Part shown: positions 1 to 9,438 of the stretch, one piece after another
Numbering within the stretch: the first letter of the stretch is position 1
Layout: every line of letters starts with the position of its first letter
Assembly: GCA_029245955.1 (NCBI GenBank)
Contig: JAQWOH010000057.1
Span: forward strand, 1-51,850
Direction of reading: 5' to 3'
Source of the DNA: Fuerstiella sp.
GTDB taxonomy: Bacteria > Planctomycetota > Planctomycetia > Planctomycetales > Planctomycetaceae
Length of the DNA stretch: 51,850 nucleotides
The notes under the pieces: model-generated
What the model was told of the DNA's origin: nothing
Databases searched by the model: none
What the model saw: the letters and a program-made list of their open reading frames with translations, nothing else
Position numbers and translations under genes: made by a program

Positions 1-1
1 C

Positions 2-58
2 GGCGTATGGGGAGCACTGGGAACGAAGAATGGTGGCGAAACTCTGGGTGAGTTCTAG
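2..58 (+). CDS. C-terminal tail of a DUF1559-type protein (partial)
   Basis: Only the last 18 codons are inside the window, ending at TAG 56-58. The residues read GVWGALGTKNGGETLGEF. This matches the closing W-x-ALGT-x-x-GGE pattern of planctomycete DUF1559 proteins, which have a type IV pilin-like N-terminus and an H-X9-DG C-terminal region. The rest of the gene lies left of the window, so the assignment rests on this tail motif alone. A strong intrinsic terminator follows 34 bases after the stop, which supports a real gene end here. The function of DUF1559 proteins is unknown, and they are very numerous in this phylum. Confidence 0.65.
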   Translation, partial: GVWGALGTKNGGETLGEF

Positions 59-91
59 TTTCAGTCGTCGTTAAAAATCAGTGGACACCTG

Positions 92-124
92 AACCGATGG
101 GCATCATCTGCCCATCGGTTTTTT
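92..124 (+). terminator. Intrinsic terminator after the DUF1559-type gene
   Basis: A perfect 12-bp stem (92-103 paired with 109-120) with a 5-nt loop is followed by six T (119-124). It ends the upstream gene. The T-tract overlaps a possible TTG start at 123 of the next reading frame, which makes the ATG at 135 the better start for that gene. Confidence 0.9.
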
Positions 125-134
125 GATTGAATCC

Positions 135-3068
135 ATGAACACGCGTCTTCTGTTCATTATTGTCTTCCTGGTCTGTGCTCTGGCGGCATGGGGAACGTTT
201 TCTTACGTTTCGTGTCCGTCTTCCGATGATCTGGCAAGGGAGATTCGCCTCGGTACGGCTCGGGATCCGCAACAGGGCTGGCATGTGGCTCGTCGCGCGC
301 TCGATACGTATCCGAATGATGCCGATATCCTGGTTCTGGCCGTGGAGGCGGCAGCGAGTGCTGGTGAGCTGACTGAAATGCTTAATCTCGTCACAAGCCG
401 CGAAGACCGGATGTTGGCTGCGGAGACGTTGCCGGGAACCAGTACGATTCAGCATCTGACCGACGGCGGCTATCACCGCTTGGCTCAGTCGCTGCTTAAC
501 CGTCGTCTGCAACTGTCGCCGGACGACACTTTTGCACTTCGACAACGTAGTACTGTTCTGTTGAGCCACGGTCGGCATTTTCTGGCAATGCGGGATCTGC
601 AACGGTTGCTGGCCATTGGAGCGGTCAATCTGGATGAAATGGTTTTCCTGTCCAGTCGCAGAGAGTTCCTGGAGGACCGAGCGGGTCTGACGAAAGCAAC
701 TGCTTTGGAGCCGGGATTCGTGCCCGTCATGATTGGCCTTGGAAGTCTGGCCGCGTTCGAGGGCGATCTGGCGGAAGCGAAGGCTCAATTGCAGCGGGCT
801 GTTTCAGGTGTTGGTGTGCCGGCAGAAGCATGGGCGGCCCTTGGATTGGTGTATTATCGACAGGGGTTGATTTCTGATGAGCTGCAGTCCTGGCGGAAGG
901 CTGTTACTTCGCCGGGCTTTGAACATCCCGACATATATTTCGTGAAAGCGTGGATGGCGTCACAGGAGGGGGCTTACGGAAAGGCGGTACTTGATCTTTG
1001 TCGTGCGCTGCGGCTTGCTCCGTTGCATCGACCTGCCTGTCAGTTGGTTTCCGAATTGTTGTCTCAGCATGGTGCTGCTCCGCAGGAGGCTGACTTCTTT
1101 TCGGAGCGAGCGGCAACGATTCATGATCTGGAACTGTTGGCGCATGACGTGCTTTTTGGGGATCGTAATTCCTCAACGATGCAGGCGCTGGCTCGATTGA
1201 GTGAGCGGCTTGGCGAAGCGAGACTTTCCGAGGCGTGGTGGAAGGCTGCGGAGCTTCTGAGAGCGAAATCAGACCTGAGCAACAGTTCACCATCTCAACG
1301 GTCAGATGGAGTCAGGCATTCCCGGGCTGTCGCGGTTCATCTGAAGGAGATTCTGTCACGTGGAATTGCTGATCAGTTTCAGATCGCTGACAGCGCAGTT
1401 TCTTCGTCGTCGCAGACCGGGAGTTCATTGGTGGCGGATTCTGTGGCCGAATTGAATTTTGATGACGTCGCCGGTGCCGTTGGCATCAATGAAAATTACT
1501 TTGGTGGTTTCGACGGTCTTGATTCAGGGCTTTGGATCTATCAGGGGTTTGGTGGCGGTGTCGCTGTTATCGATGTTGATAGTGACGATACTCCGGACTT
1601 GTTTTTTACACAGGCATGCCGCTGGCCATCCGGAAGTGAACTGCCCTTCAGTCATCAGGACCTGCTTTACCGAAACCGTGTGGGCGTCTTTGATCAGGTG
1701 AATCGTCTGGCGTTCAACAGCGAACATGGCTTTGGCCAGGGAGTCGCAGTCGGTGACGCAGACCGAGACGGCTTTCCTGATCTGTATGTTGCCAATATTG
1801 GACCGAATCGTCTGTTGATGAACAATGGGGATGGTACGTTCCGATCGGTCGATCTTCCGGTTCGCAGTGAATCTCGGCCCGGTTGGACCACAAGCTGTCT
1901 GTTGACGGATCTTGATGCCGATGGGCTGGACGATCTGTATGACGTGCACTATGTCGAGGGCAACGAGCCGTTTGACAGGGTTTGCGCAAGTGGACCGGAC
2001 GGCGAGGCTCGAGGGTGCCTGCCCTCGTTGTTTGAGCCATCTCACGACGAGTTCCTGTTTAATCTGGGTGACGGGCGATTCGACAGACAGACCGGGGTCA
2101 GTGGTCTGGACAGATTGAAGGGACGAGGACTCGGCGTGCTGGCGGCTGATCTGGATGGAAATCCTGGGTTGGAGATTTTCGTCAGCAATGACATGACTTC
2201 CAATCACTTTCTGAAGATCCAAACGACGGACACAGGTGTGCGATTCGCCGATCATGCCGGTGTTCTGGGGCTGGCCAGGAACGGCGAAGGGCAGGTGGAG
2301 GCGTGCATGGGAATTGCCGCTGCCGACGTGTCAGCAGATGGGGCACTGGATTTGTTTGTGACGAATTTCTTTGAAGAAACAAATACGTATTACGAGTCTC
2401 AGTCAGGCGGTTTTTTTCGTGATCAGACGCGAATCACTCAGTTGGGGGCGGTGTCATTGAAGCAGCTTGGATTCGGGGCCCAGGCATTCGACGCTGATCT
2501 GGATGGCGATTGGGATCTGTTAATCACCAACGGACATGTGGATGATTACCGACACACAGGCATCCCCTGGAAAATGTCGCCCGACCTCATGCAGAACACT
2601 GGTGATTCGGTCTTTCGTCAGTGCAGTACGGAGAATCTTGGCGGATACGGAGAGCATGGGATTCTTGGACGAGCGATGGCCAGAGTGGACTGGAACCGAG
2701 ACGGATTGCCGGACGCGGTCGTCACCCATCTGGATCGTTCTCCTGCATTGCTGGAGAATCGCACGCAGACCAGCCATCATTCGCTCAGCATGCGTCTGAC
2801 AGGCACCGCCTCAAATCGCAATGCCGTTGGGGCAGTTGTAACGGTAAGTCTTGGCGATCAGATTCTGGTGCTTCAGTGTGTCGCCGGAGATGGATACTAT
2901 TGCTCAAACGATAGAACTTTGTTGATCGGGACAGGACAATCTGAAGTGGTGCCGCGAGTCGAAATCCGCTGGCCTTCCGGAGTCGTACAGAGTTTTCAGA
3001 ACGCGCCGACGGACTGTCGAATTCGAGCGATTGAAGGCAAAGACCTGCTTTACACAATAATCCCATGA
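135..3068 (+). CDS. TPR + FG-GAP/VCBS + ASPIC/UnbV (CRTAC1-family) exported protein
   Basis: A 977-residue envelope protein. Residues 4-27 form a hydrophobic signal or anchor. Residues about 40-380 are TPR-like helical repeats. From about 441 come FG-GAP/VCBS propeller repeats with calcium-type loops, for example GDADRDGFPDLY and DADLDGDWDLL. A Cys pair sits in the middle (RVCASGPDGEARGC). The family hallmark ACMGIAAADVSADGALDLFV follows, and an ASPIC/UnbV domain (about 885-970, IRWPSGVVQSF) ends the protein. The start is set at ATG 135, because the in-frame TTG at 123 lies in the upstream terminator; no clear Shine-Dalgarno is visible. It overlaps the next gene by 4 nt (ATGA). FG-GAP/ASPIC proteins usually act in adhesion, ligand binding or scaffolding. 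The role here is not known. Confidence 0.88.
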   Translation: MNTRLLFIIVFLVCALAAWGTFSYVSCPSSDDLAREIRLGTARDPQQGWHVARRALDTYPNDADILVLAVEAAASAGELTEMLNLVTSREDRMLAAETLPGTSTIQHLTDGGYHRLAQSLLNRRLQLSPDDTFALRQRSTVLLSHGRHFLAMRDLQRLLAIGAVNLDEMVFLSSRREFLEDRAGLTKATALEPGFVPVMIGLGSLAAFEGDLAEAKAQLQRAVSGVGVPAEAWAALGLVYYRQGLISDELQSWRKAVTSPGFEHPDIYFVKAWMASQEGAYGKAVLDLCRALRLAPLHRPACQLVSELLSQHGAAPQEADFFSERAATIHDLELLAHDVLFGDRNSSTMQALARLSERLGEARLSEAWWKAAELLRAKSDLSNSSPSQRSDGVRHSRAVAVHLKEILSRGIADQFQIADSAVSSSSQTGSSLVADSVAELNFDDVAGAVGINENYFGGFDGLDSGLWIYQGFGGGVAVIDVDSDDTPDLFFTQACRWPSGSELPFSHQDLLYRNRVGVFDQVNRLAFNSEHGFGQGVAVGDADRDGFPDLYVANIGPNRLLMNNGDGTFRSVDLPVRSESRPGWTTSCLLTDLDADGLDDLYDVHYVEGNEPFDRVCASGPDGEARGCLPSLFEPSHDEFLFNLGDGRFDRQTGVSGLDRLKGRGLGVLAADLDGNPGLEIFVSNDMTSNHFLKIQTTDTGVRFADHAGVLGLARNGEGQVEACMGIAAADVSADGALDLFVTNFFEETNTYYESQSGGFFRDQTRITQLGAVSLKQLGFGAQAFDADLDGDWDLLITNGHVDDYRHTGIPWKMSPDLMQNTGDSVFRQCSTENLGGYGEHGILGRAMARVDWNRDGLPDAVVTHLDRSPALLENRTQTSHHSLSMRLTGTASNRNAVGAVVTVSLGDQILVLQCVAGDGYYCSNDRTLLIGTGQSEVVPRVEIRWPSGVVQSFQNAPTDCRIRAIEGKDLLYTIIP

Positions 3069-4390
3069 CTGATACATCACGGGGACCGAACGTCCTGATG
3101 AATCCGAAATCAATCAGGCCGCTGAGGGTTACGTGGCAGAAGCTGTTGATGTTTCTGGCCTGTCTTGCGGGACTTGTTGTGCTTGCAGCAGGAAACAGGA
3201 TTAAGTGTTTATACGTTGGGTATCATCTGTCGACGTTGCTGAATGAGATCCAACTTCAGGAAGCTGTGGCGACGGCGGATCGATACGGGGCGTCGCTTGA
3301 CTGTGCGCAGGTGCGTCTGCTGGCAATTCGGGCTTATCGTCAGAGTGGAGATCTGCAGGACGCAGAGCATCTGCTGGCAGCCAGCGAAAGTCTGATTACC
3401 TCCCCGAATCGAGTATTTCAGGAGCGGACTCTCATTCAGGTCCGTATGGGACGGCTGACTTCCGGCAATGAAGCGCAACTGCCTCGTCTGCTTCGTGCCT
3501 CCGACCTTGACTCACGCGACGTCTGCGAATCTTTTGTGATTGGTTTTCGGTTGAATCGTCGTTTTGAGCAGGCTGCCGTGCTGCTTGACGCATGGAAAAC
3601 AGACTGGCCGCGCGACTATCGTCCCCATTATCACGAAGGTCTGATGCGACAGACCCTGGCAGACTGGGATTCAGCAATCATATCGTACCGAAAGGCGATC
3701 GACATAAGTCCGCTTGCTGACATCTGCCGTGTGCGACTTGGAGAATGTCTGAGTCAGACGGGGCGTGGAGAAGAATCATGTGAGCAATTTCAGATCGTGA
3801 CGTCGCGCGACTTAAAGAATGTTGCGGCGTGGCGAGGGTTGGCAGAGGCTTTGCAGAAGCAGGGGCTAAACGCGGCAGCCAGAGAAGCGCAAGTAAATGT
3901 CCTTCAGTTGGAACCGGGGTCTTATGCCGCACGTCTGGCGATTGCCGAAATTGATTTTGACAATGGCGACGTCCCAGGGGCTGAAAAAATCATCAGCGAA
4001 TTGGCATCTGTATGGCCGGATGACGCAAGGACTCTGTATCTGCTGTCAAGAATTGCGGTGTCCAGAGGGCGTCATGAGGAATCGAAGAAATTCCAGGAAT
4101 CCTGGAAGGCTGCAGACACTGCAGTTCAGAGAATGGAAGAGGAAATTCAACTGCTCGCCAAATCTCCGAATGACATCGACCTGCAGGTTTCGATAGGCAT
4201 CGCCATGCTGAACCACTACTCGCGTGAACTGGGGCGTCAGTATGTTGCCGCGGCACTGCAGGTTGTTCCGGATCACGCCACTGCCATTGCCGCACTTGCT
4301 GAATTTGAGGAAAAGTGGAAACAGTTGAAGATGTTTGCAGTTCCTGAGTCGAAGGCCGAACGTTCGGTGGATGCATTGCAGCAGGGTTAG
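3065..4390 (+). CDS. Membrane-anchored TPR protein
   Basis: A 441-residue protein with a basic N-terminus, one membrane segment at about 25-43, and an otherwise helical TPR-type body that probably faces the periplasm. Typical repeats include DWDSAIISYRKAIDISPLAD and the stretch around DHATAIAALAEFEEKW. Its ATG overlaps the stop of the previous gene in an ATGA junction, so the two are probably translationally coupled. The next gene starts 5 nt after its stop. TPR domains bind proteins. The context suggests it helps assemble or hold the neighbouring CRTAC1 and cytochrome proteins, but this is inference. No catalytic motif is visible. Confidence 0.85.
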   Translation: MTDTSRGPNVLMNPKSIRPLRVTWQKLLMFLACLAGLVVLAAGNRIKCLYVGYHLSTLLNEIQLQEAVATADRYGASLDCAQVRLLAIRAYRQSGDLQDAEHLLAASESLITSPNRVFQERTLIQVRMGRLTSGNEAQLPRLLRASDLDSRDVCESFVIGFRLNRRFEQAAVLLDAWKTDWPRDYRPHYHEGLMRQTLADWDSAIISYRKAIDISPLADICRVRLGECLSQTGRGEESCEQFQIVTSRDLKNVAAWRGLAEALQKQGLNAAAREAQVNVLQLEPGSYAARLAIAEIDFDNGDVPGAEKIISELASVWPDDARTLYLLSRIAVSRGRHEESKKFQESWKAADTAVQRMEEEIQLLAKSPNDIDLQVSIGIAMLNHYSRELGRQYVAAALQVVPDHATAIAALAEFEEKWKQLKMFAVPESKAERSVDALQQG

Positions 4391-4394
4391 CACT

Positions 4395-6356
4395 ATGAAT
4401 TACAGTCGACAGCCACTGTATCGGACGACAGTCACTGCCGATGCTGTTTTCCTTCGTGACCCACGCGAAGGTTTGGGGCGTCCACTGGCGATCTGCGTGT
4501 GTTTGTGCTGCTGTGTCTGGCTGGTCGGATGTTCACATCGCGAAGCGCCGTCTGAGCAGCCAGTGTCAACGGAGTTGGGGGACGGCGCGTCAGAGCAGCA
4601 ACCAGTTGCCGCGTTGCCGGCTCGGCCGGACTCTCCGTTTCTGAATACAGCAGCTGATGTCCAGTATGTCGGCAGCGATGCCTGCAGAGACTGTCACGAT
4701 GACGTCCACGGAGCATTTGTTCAGACACGGCACAGCAGGGCCCTGTCTGTTGCCGACCAGGAAAACGCTCCCGATGCTCGTATTCGCCATGAGAAATCGG
4801 GATACGAATACACAACCAGGACGACAGATGATGGCAGACTGGAACAGACTGAAACTGTTCTGCTGGGCGATCAACAGAAGACGTCTCGTGAGGTCATGAT
4901 TGACTACGTTGTCGGGTCCGGACGCTTCGGGAAAAGCTACCTGACGCAGCTTGACGGGTTTCTGGTGCAGTCTCCATTAACATGGTACTCGGACCGCGAA
5001 GAGTGGGATATGTCGCCGGGGTTTGACAGTCCGGCGCAGTTTTCGTTTCGTCGGGCCGTTTCAGCGAAATGTCTGTATTGTCACGCCGGTCAGGTCGAAG
5101 TTCTAAGAGAAAATGCTTACCGCTCCACGATTCATGAACAGTTTGTCAGTTGTGAACGATGTCATGGGCCGGGAGAACTGCACATTCAGAAGCATCTGCA
5201 CGCGGATGACAATGTGACAGGCCGTGATGAAATTGAATCGAGTTTTGACGACACGATCGTAAATCCAGCTCATCTTGCTCGTGATCTGCAGGAGGGGATT
5301 TGCCAGCAATGTCATCTGCAGGCAGATGCACAGGTTGCTGTTCGCGGGTACGACTTCGATGATTTTCGCCCCGGCCTGCCCATTCAGAGTTTTCGCCAGG
5401 ATTATCGGTTTGGGCAGTCCGATGACGATATGACCGTAGTGGGCCATGTCGAGCAGATGCACCGGAGTCGTTGTTTTACGGAAACGAACACTCTGACTTG
5501 TACCACCTGTCATCATCCTCACCCCGGCGATCCGCCGATGGAAACACTGTCCGCCTATCGCCAGAAGTGTCTGCAGTGTCATACCGACGACTCATGTGGC
5601 GAATTGCCCGAGCTGCGTCATTCGGAGGCGCAGAATCAGTGCACGGTCTGCCACATGCCATCGACTCCCACAGAAGTGCCGCATGTGGCATTTACTCACC
5701 ATCGCATTGGCATTCACAGGTCGGGCGAAGTGAATTCGGGTGTCGCCGACTCGTCAGTGAAGTCACTGCTGCCGTTGCTGGATGACTCAAGCCTGACCGA
5801 GGCAGACCGTTCCCGGTGCGTTGGTCTCGGAGCATTGAGGGTCTTTCTGGGTAATGCCGCCGCGACAAACAGTCAAACTCTGCGGATTGCTCAGGAATCT
5901 CTGCAAAAAGCGTGGGATCTGGGAGCACGCGATGCTGAGGTCGCCGCAGGGATGGCGACGATTGCCTTCGAAGTCGGCTGGTCAGAGAAAATTGAACAGT
6001 GGACTCAGCTGGCGCTGCAACTTGATCAGACTGCGTCGGAAGCCAGAAGCACGGCATTGTCGCTGCTGTCGGAGTTGCAGTTCCGTCGGGGAGAATATGA
6101 CCAGGCGTTTCTTGGTTTTCAGGAATTGACGTCGATTCGGCGAGATGCCAGAGCTTGGTTCTTCAGAGGTGTCTCTGCTCAGAATCTCAACGACACAGCC
6201 GAGGCAGTTATGTCGTTGCAGAAATCAGTGGAAATTAACCCACGCAACCATGCGGCGCATGTGGCGCTGACTGCGTTGTTTGAATTGAAAGGCGATCAGC
6301 GTTTGCGAGATCACCACAAACAAATGGTGGAAGATCTGGTACGATCAACTCAGTGA
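4395..6356 (+). CDS. Heptahaem cytochrome c lipoprotein with TPR tail
   Basis: A 653-residue exported cytochrome. Seven CxxCH haem-binding motifs start at about residues 97, 226, 253, 303, 369, 392 and 416 (CRDCH, CLYCH, CERCH, CQQCH, CTTCH, CLQCH, CTVCH). Many other His residues could serve as distal ligands. A lipobox-like LVGC (Cys46) follows a long, roughly 30-residue N-region and a Cys-rich hydrophobic stretch, so membrane anchoring by lipid is likely. The C-terminal third (about 495-640) consists of TPR-like repeats. The arrangement recalls the cytochrome c554/multihaem family. The start is ATG 4395, 5 nt after the previous stop; longer in-frame starts would overlap that gene. A role in periplasmic or surface electron transfer is inferred from the haems. 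Donor and acceptor are unknown. Confidence 0.9.
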   Translation: MNYSRQPLYRTTVTADAVFLRDPREGLGRPLAICVCLCCCVWLVGCSHREAPSEQPVSTELGDGASEQQPVAALPARPDSPFLNTAADVQYVGSDACRDCHDDVHGAFVQTRHSRALSVADQENAPDARIRHEKSGYEYTTRTTDDGRLEQTETVLLGDQQKTSREVMIDYVVGSGRFGKSYLTQLDGFLVQSPLTWYSDREEWDMSPGFDSPAQFSFRRAVSAKCLYCHAGQVEVLRENAYRSTIHEQFVSCERCHGPGELHIQKHLHADDNVTGRDEIESSFDDTIVNPAHLARDLQEGICQQCHLQADAQVAVRGYDFDDFRPGLPIQSFRQDYRFGQSDDDMTVVGHVEQMHRSRCFTETNTLTCTTCHHPHPGDPPMETLSAYRQKCLQCHTDDSCGELPELRHSEAQNQCTVCHMPSTPTEVPHVAFTHHRIGIHRSGEVNSGVADSSVKSLLPLLDDSSLTEADRSRCVGLGALRVFLGNAAATNSQTLRIAQESLQKAWDLGARDAEVAAGMATIAFEVGWSEKIEQWTQLALQLDQTASEARSTALSLLSELQFRRGEYDQAFLGFQELTSIRRDARAWFFRGVSAQNLNDTAEAVMSLQKSVEINPRNHAAHVALTALFELKGDQRLRDHHKQMVEDLVRSTQ

Positions 6357-6437
6357 CCAGGATTCCGTGCACCGCTGGCCGCGCCGTAGCAGTTGCTTAA
6401 TACCGTGCCATGCGGTTCAAAGTTAGGTTTCTTTCCG

Positions 6438-9335
6438 ATGAGACAGTCAGGACGTTCCGCAGATTCGCTTGCCATTCGCAGGCTGATTATTTTGGCGGTG
6501 CCGTTCGCTGCAGTTGGTCTGGCCTGGTATCTGCTGGTACGACCCGCTCCCGAGCGCGTCGTTGATCCGGTCGAAGAAGCTTCTGCGGCTCTTGATGCGG
6601 GAGACATCGAAAAGGCATTTCGGATCGTGGAACAACTGGACACCACGTCACCGGACTCGGACGTCACCTATCTTATGGCGGTGATTGAGGGGCTTCGGGG
6701 CAACAGCGAACACGCTCTGGAAGTCATTCAGGAGTTACCTGAATTCAGGACCGATCCACGACTGCTGACGATGGCTGCCCAGTTCGCTCTTGCCGTTCCC
6801 CGGCTGGCCGCAGCCCGTGGGTTTCTTGAGCAGGCGCTGGAAATCTCTCCTGAGCATGACGAGGCCGTCAGAATGCTGATCGGACTGGAAGGGAATCTTC
6901 TGAATGTGCAGAAAGTCAGGACCCTGATTGCAGGCCTTGATCGGCGCAACAAGGCCACAGCCGAAGATGTGTTCCTGTTTTGCTCCGGAAGTCGCGTCAG
7001 CTACGATCGGTACGAAAACGTAAAGCGACTGGAACCAGCCTGGCGCAATGAACCGGATCAGGGCGAAATTGCGTATGCCTTGATTAACAACTACCTGGCA
7101 ATGAATCGTCTGGCTGACGCCCGCAGAGTCATCGATACGGCGGCTCAGACGGCCAGCAACAGCTGGCTGATTAGTCTGGCTGTCGCAGAACTGGCGGTGA
7201 TTTCAGACGATTTTCAGCAGGCCGCCGAAAGTCTGCTGAAGATCAATTCCCAGGGCGCCAAGTCTGCCAATTACTGGATCGTTCTGGGGCGCGTATTGAA
7301 GAAACAGGGAGCCTTTGCCGCAGCTGTTCAGGCTTATCAGAATGCCGCGCAGCTCGCACCATTTGATCCTGAACCCATCTACGCGCTGTCGCGGCTGCTG
7401 ATAGAGACAGCACCCGAAGAAGCAGAGCGTCTGAAGCAGGAGACTCGACTTCTGCAGCAACTCAGTGTGCAGGTGGAAGCGGTCGTCACTCTGGCGTCTT
7501 TTGAAGAAGCGGTGGAAAGATTTCCACTGATTGTAGAGAAGCTTATTGATGCCGGCGCCTTTCGCGAGGCAAAAGTGTGTTTGGACTGGCTGAAGTCAGA
7601 AGGATATCGCTCACGAGATGCCACAGCTCAGAATGAGCGCCTGATGCAGTTGACGCCGGCTCTGCCTGCTGCGCTTGTGCCGCCTTCGACGCTGGGATTG
7701 TCGGTCGTCGACACGTCGTCGCTGGCGCATGGGCCGTCGGACGCTGTGGAAACGCATGACTTAATTTCGTTTGTGGATGCAACTGAGGATCTGCAGGTTC
7801 CGTTTCAGTATGTATCTCCCTCAGACGCTAGAACAACGATACTTACATCTCTTGGCGGCGGAGTGGCAGCGTTCGACATCGATTGTGACGGCGCAGTGGA
7901 TTTGTTTTTTCCACAGGGCGGCTCTCTGCCCGGCACCACGGAGCTGTCAACGGAAACAGACTGTCTGATTCGCAGACGGCAGGACGTATTTGTCGATTCG
8001 TCTGCTGCCGCAATCCCGGTCGTTCGCGGGTACAGCCATGGCACTGCAGCGGGTGATGTGAACAGTGATGGGTTTTCCGATTTGTTGATCACAAATTTTG
8101 GAATGAATCAGCTGCTGCTGAACAACGGCGACGGCACGTTCAGCGATGCGACCGTCGCGTTCGGTATGGGGGCAACAGAGTGGAGCGTCAGTTCTGCGTT
8201 TGAAGATTTCGACAACGACGGAGATCTGGACGTCTATGTTGTGAATTATCTGACGATTGATGTGCAGGAAATGGAAGCCTGTACCGACGAACGATCGACT
8301 CCCTGTGGTCCTCTGAATGTTCCTGCATGCCAGGATCGTTTGTACGAAAACCTGTCCAATGGCAGGTTTCGGGACGTTACTCAATCATCCGGGATTGTCG
8401 TGCCGGACGGGAAAGGGCTGGGAGTTGTCGTGCGGGACTTTGATGGTGACGGGAGGAAAGACGTCTTTGTGGGCAACGACACCACTCATAACAGGCTGTT
8501 TTTTAATCAGTCTGCCGATCGGCAGCTGAGTTTTCAGGAAGCATCAGTAAGTGCCGGCGTGGCTGTCGGCGGAGACGGGAAGTCAGAGGCCTGTATGGGA
8601 ATCGCAAGTGCCGATCTGGACAGCAACGGATTTCCGGAAATCTTTGCGACAAACTTTGAAGGCGAGACCAACACGCTGTATACAAATATGGGAGGCCGAA
8701 CGTTTGTCGACAGTACGGAAGCGATGGAATTAGGCAGAAGCAGTTACACGATGATGGGCTGGGGGACTCAGTTTCTTGACATCGATGATGATTCGATGCT
8801 GGATCTGGTCGTACTGAATGGTCATCTGCACAACGACAGCATGCTGGCACAGATCTATCTGCAGAAGAATTCTCGGTTCAATGCTCCGTCATCGTATCAG
8901 GGTGATTACTTCAACGATGAATGGCTTGGGCGAGCACTTGCTGTCGCCGACTTAAACGGTGATGCACGTCCTGATCTTATCGCGACGCATCGCACTGGTG
9001 AGCCACGTGTTCTTCTGAATCAGTCCGGCACGCAGCAGCGGTTCGCAATACGATTGGTGGCCACGAATTCCCATCGCCACGCGCTGGGGGCGAAAGTCGT
9101 TGTGGAATCAGGTGACTCTGTCGTCACGCGCACTCTGACCAGCGGTGGGGGCTACCTGACAACCAACGAACGAGCGTTGTGGTTTGTTGTGCCGGAATCG
9201 GGCGTTATTGACAGGCTGTCCATTGAATGGCCGTCGGGACATCGGCAGCAAATTCGGAACCTGAGCCCTCAAACGAACTCTGTTGTCGTGGAAACCGACA
9301 CAACGGACGTGCGTGTAATAACGCTGCCTCGATAA
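6438..9335 (+). CDS. TPR + FG-GAP/VCBS + ASPIC/UnbV (CRTAC1-family) exported protein, second copy
   Basis: A 965-residue paralogue of the protein encoded at 135-3068, with the same order of parts. A membrane segment lies at about 15-34, TPR-like repeats at about 45-400, FG-GAP/VCBS repeats from about 450 (for example DFDNDGDLDVYVVNY and DFDGDGRKDVFVGND), a Cys cluster (CTDERSTPCGPLNVPAC), the ACMGIASADLDSNGFPEIF hallmark, and an ASPIC domain at about 868-955 (SIEWPSGHRQQI). ATG 6438 is preferred over an in-frame TTG at 6393: it sits just before the anchor and has a weak AGG upstream. It lies 81 nt after the cytochrome gene on the same strand, so it is probably the last gene of the operon. Confidence 0.88.
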   Translation: MRQSGRSADSLAIRRLIILAVPFAAVGLAWYLLVRPAPERVVDPVEEASAALDAGDIEKAFRIVEQLDTTSPDSDVTYLMAVIEGLRGNSEHALEVIQELPEFRTDPRLLTMAAQFALAVPRLAAARGFLEQALEISPEHDEAVRMLIGLEGNLLNVQKVRTLIAGLDRRNKATAEDVFLFCSGSRVSYDRYENVKRLEPAWRNEPDQGEIAYALINNYLAMNRLADARRVIDTAAQTASNSWLISLAVAELAVISDDFQQAAESLLKINSQGAKSANYWIVLGRVLKKQGAFAAAVQAYQNAAQLAPFDPEPIYALSRLLIETAPEEAERLKQETRLLQQLSVQVEAVVTLASFEEAVERFPLIVEKLIDAGAFREAKVCLDWLKSEGYRSRDATAQNERLMQLTPALPAALVPPSTLGLSVVDTSSLAHGPSDAVETHDLISFVDATEDLQVPFQYVSPSDARTTILTSLGGGVAAFDIDCDGAVDLFFPQGGSLPGTTELSTETDCLIRRRQDVFVDSSAAAIPVVRGYSHGTAAGDVNSDGFSDLLITNFGMNQLLLNNGDGTFSDATVAFGMGATEWSVSSAFEDFDNDGDLDVYVVNYLTIDVQEMEACTDERSTPCGPLNVPACQDRLYENLSNGRFRDVTQSSGIVVPDGKGLGVVVRDFDGDGRKDVFVGNDTTHNRLFFNQSADRQLSFQEASVSAGVAVGGDGKSEACMGIASADLDSNGFPEIFATNFEGETNTLYTNMGGRTFVDSTEAMELGRSSYTMMGWGTQFLDIDDDSMLDLVVLNGHLHNDSMLAQIYLQKNSRFNAPSSYQGDYFNDEWLGRALAVADLNGDARPDLIATHRTGEPRVLLNQSGTQQRFAIRLVATNSHRHALGAKVVVESGDSVVTRTLTSGGGYLTTNERALWFVVPESGVIDRLSIEWPSGHRQQIRNLSPQTNSVVVETDTTDVRVITLPR

Positions 9336-9438
9336 CGGCGATATTTGCAGCGTTTCACGCTGACCTGTGGCTGCGGCGTATGATTTCTCTGAGTCGTTAC
9401 TGGTGGAGAACGATCCCACATTTCATGAAGTTCTGCAG

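Noticed and set aside
1524..2255. 243-codon open frame on the minus strand
   Set aside because: It is antisense to the FG-GAP repeat part of the first CRTAC1 gene, whose repeated Asp/Gly codons leave the other strand open.
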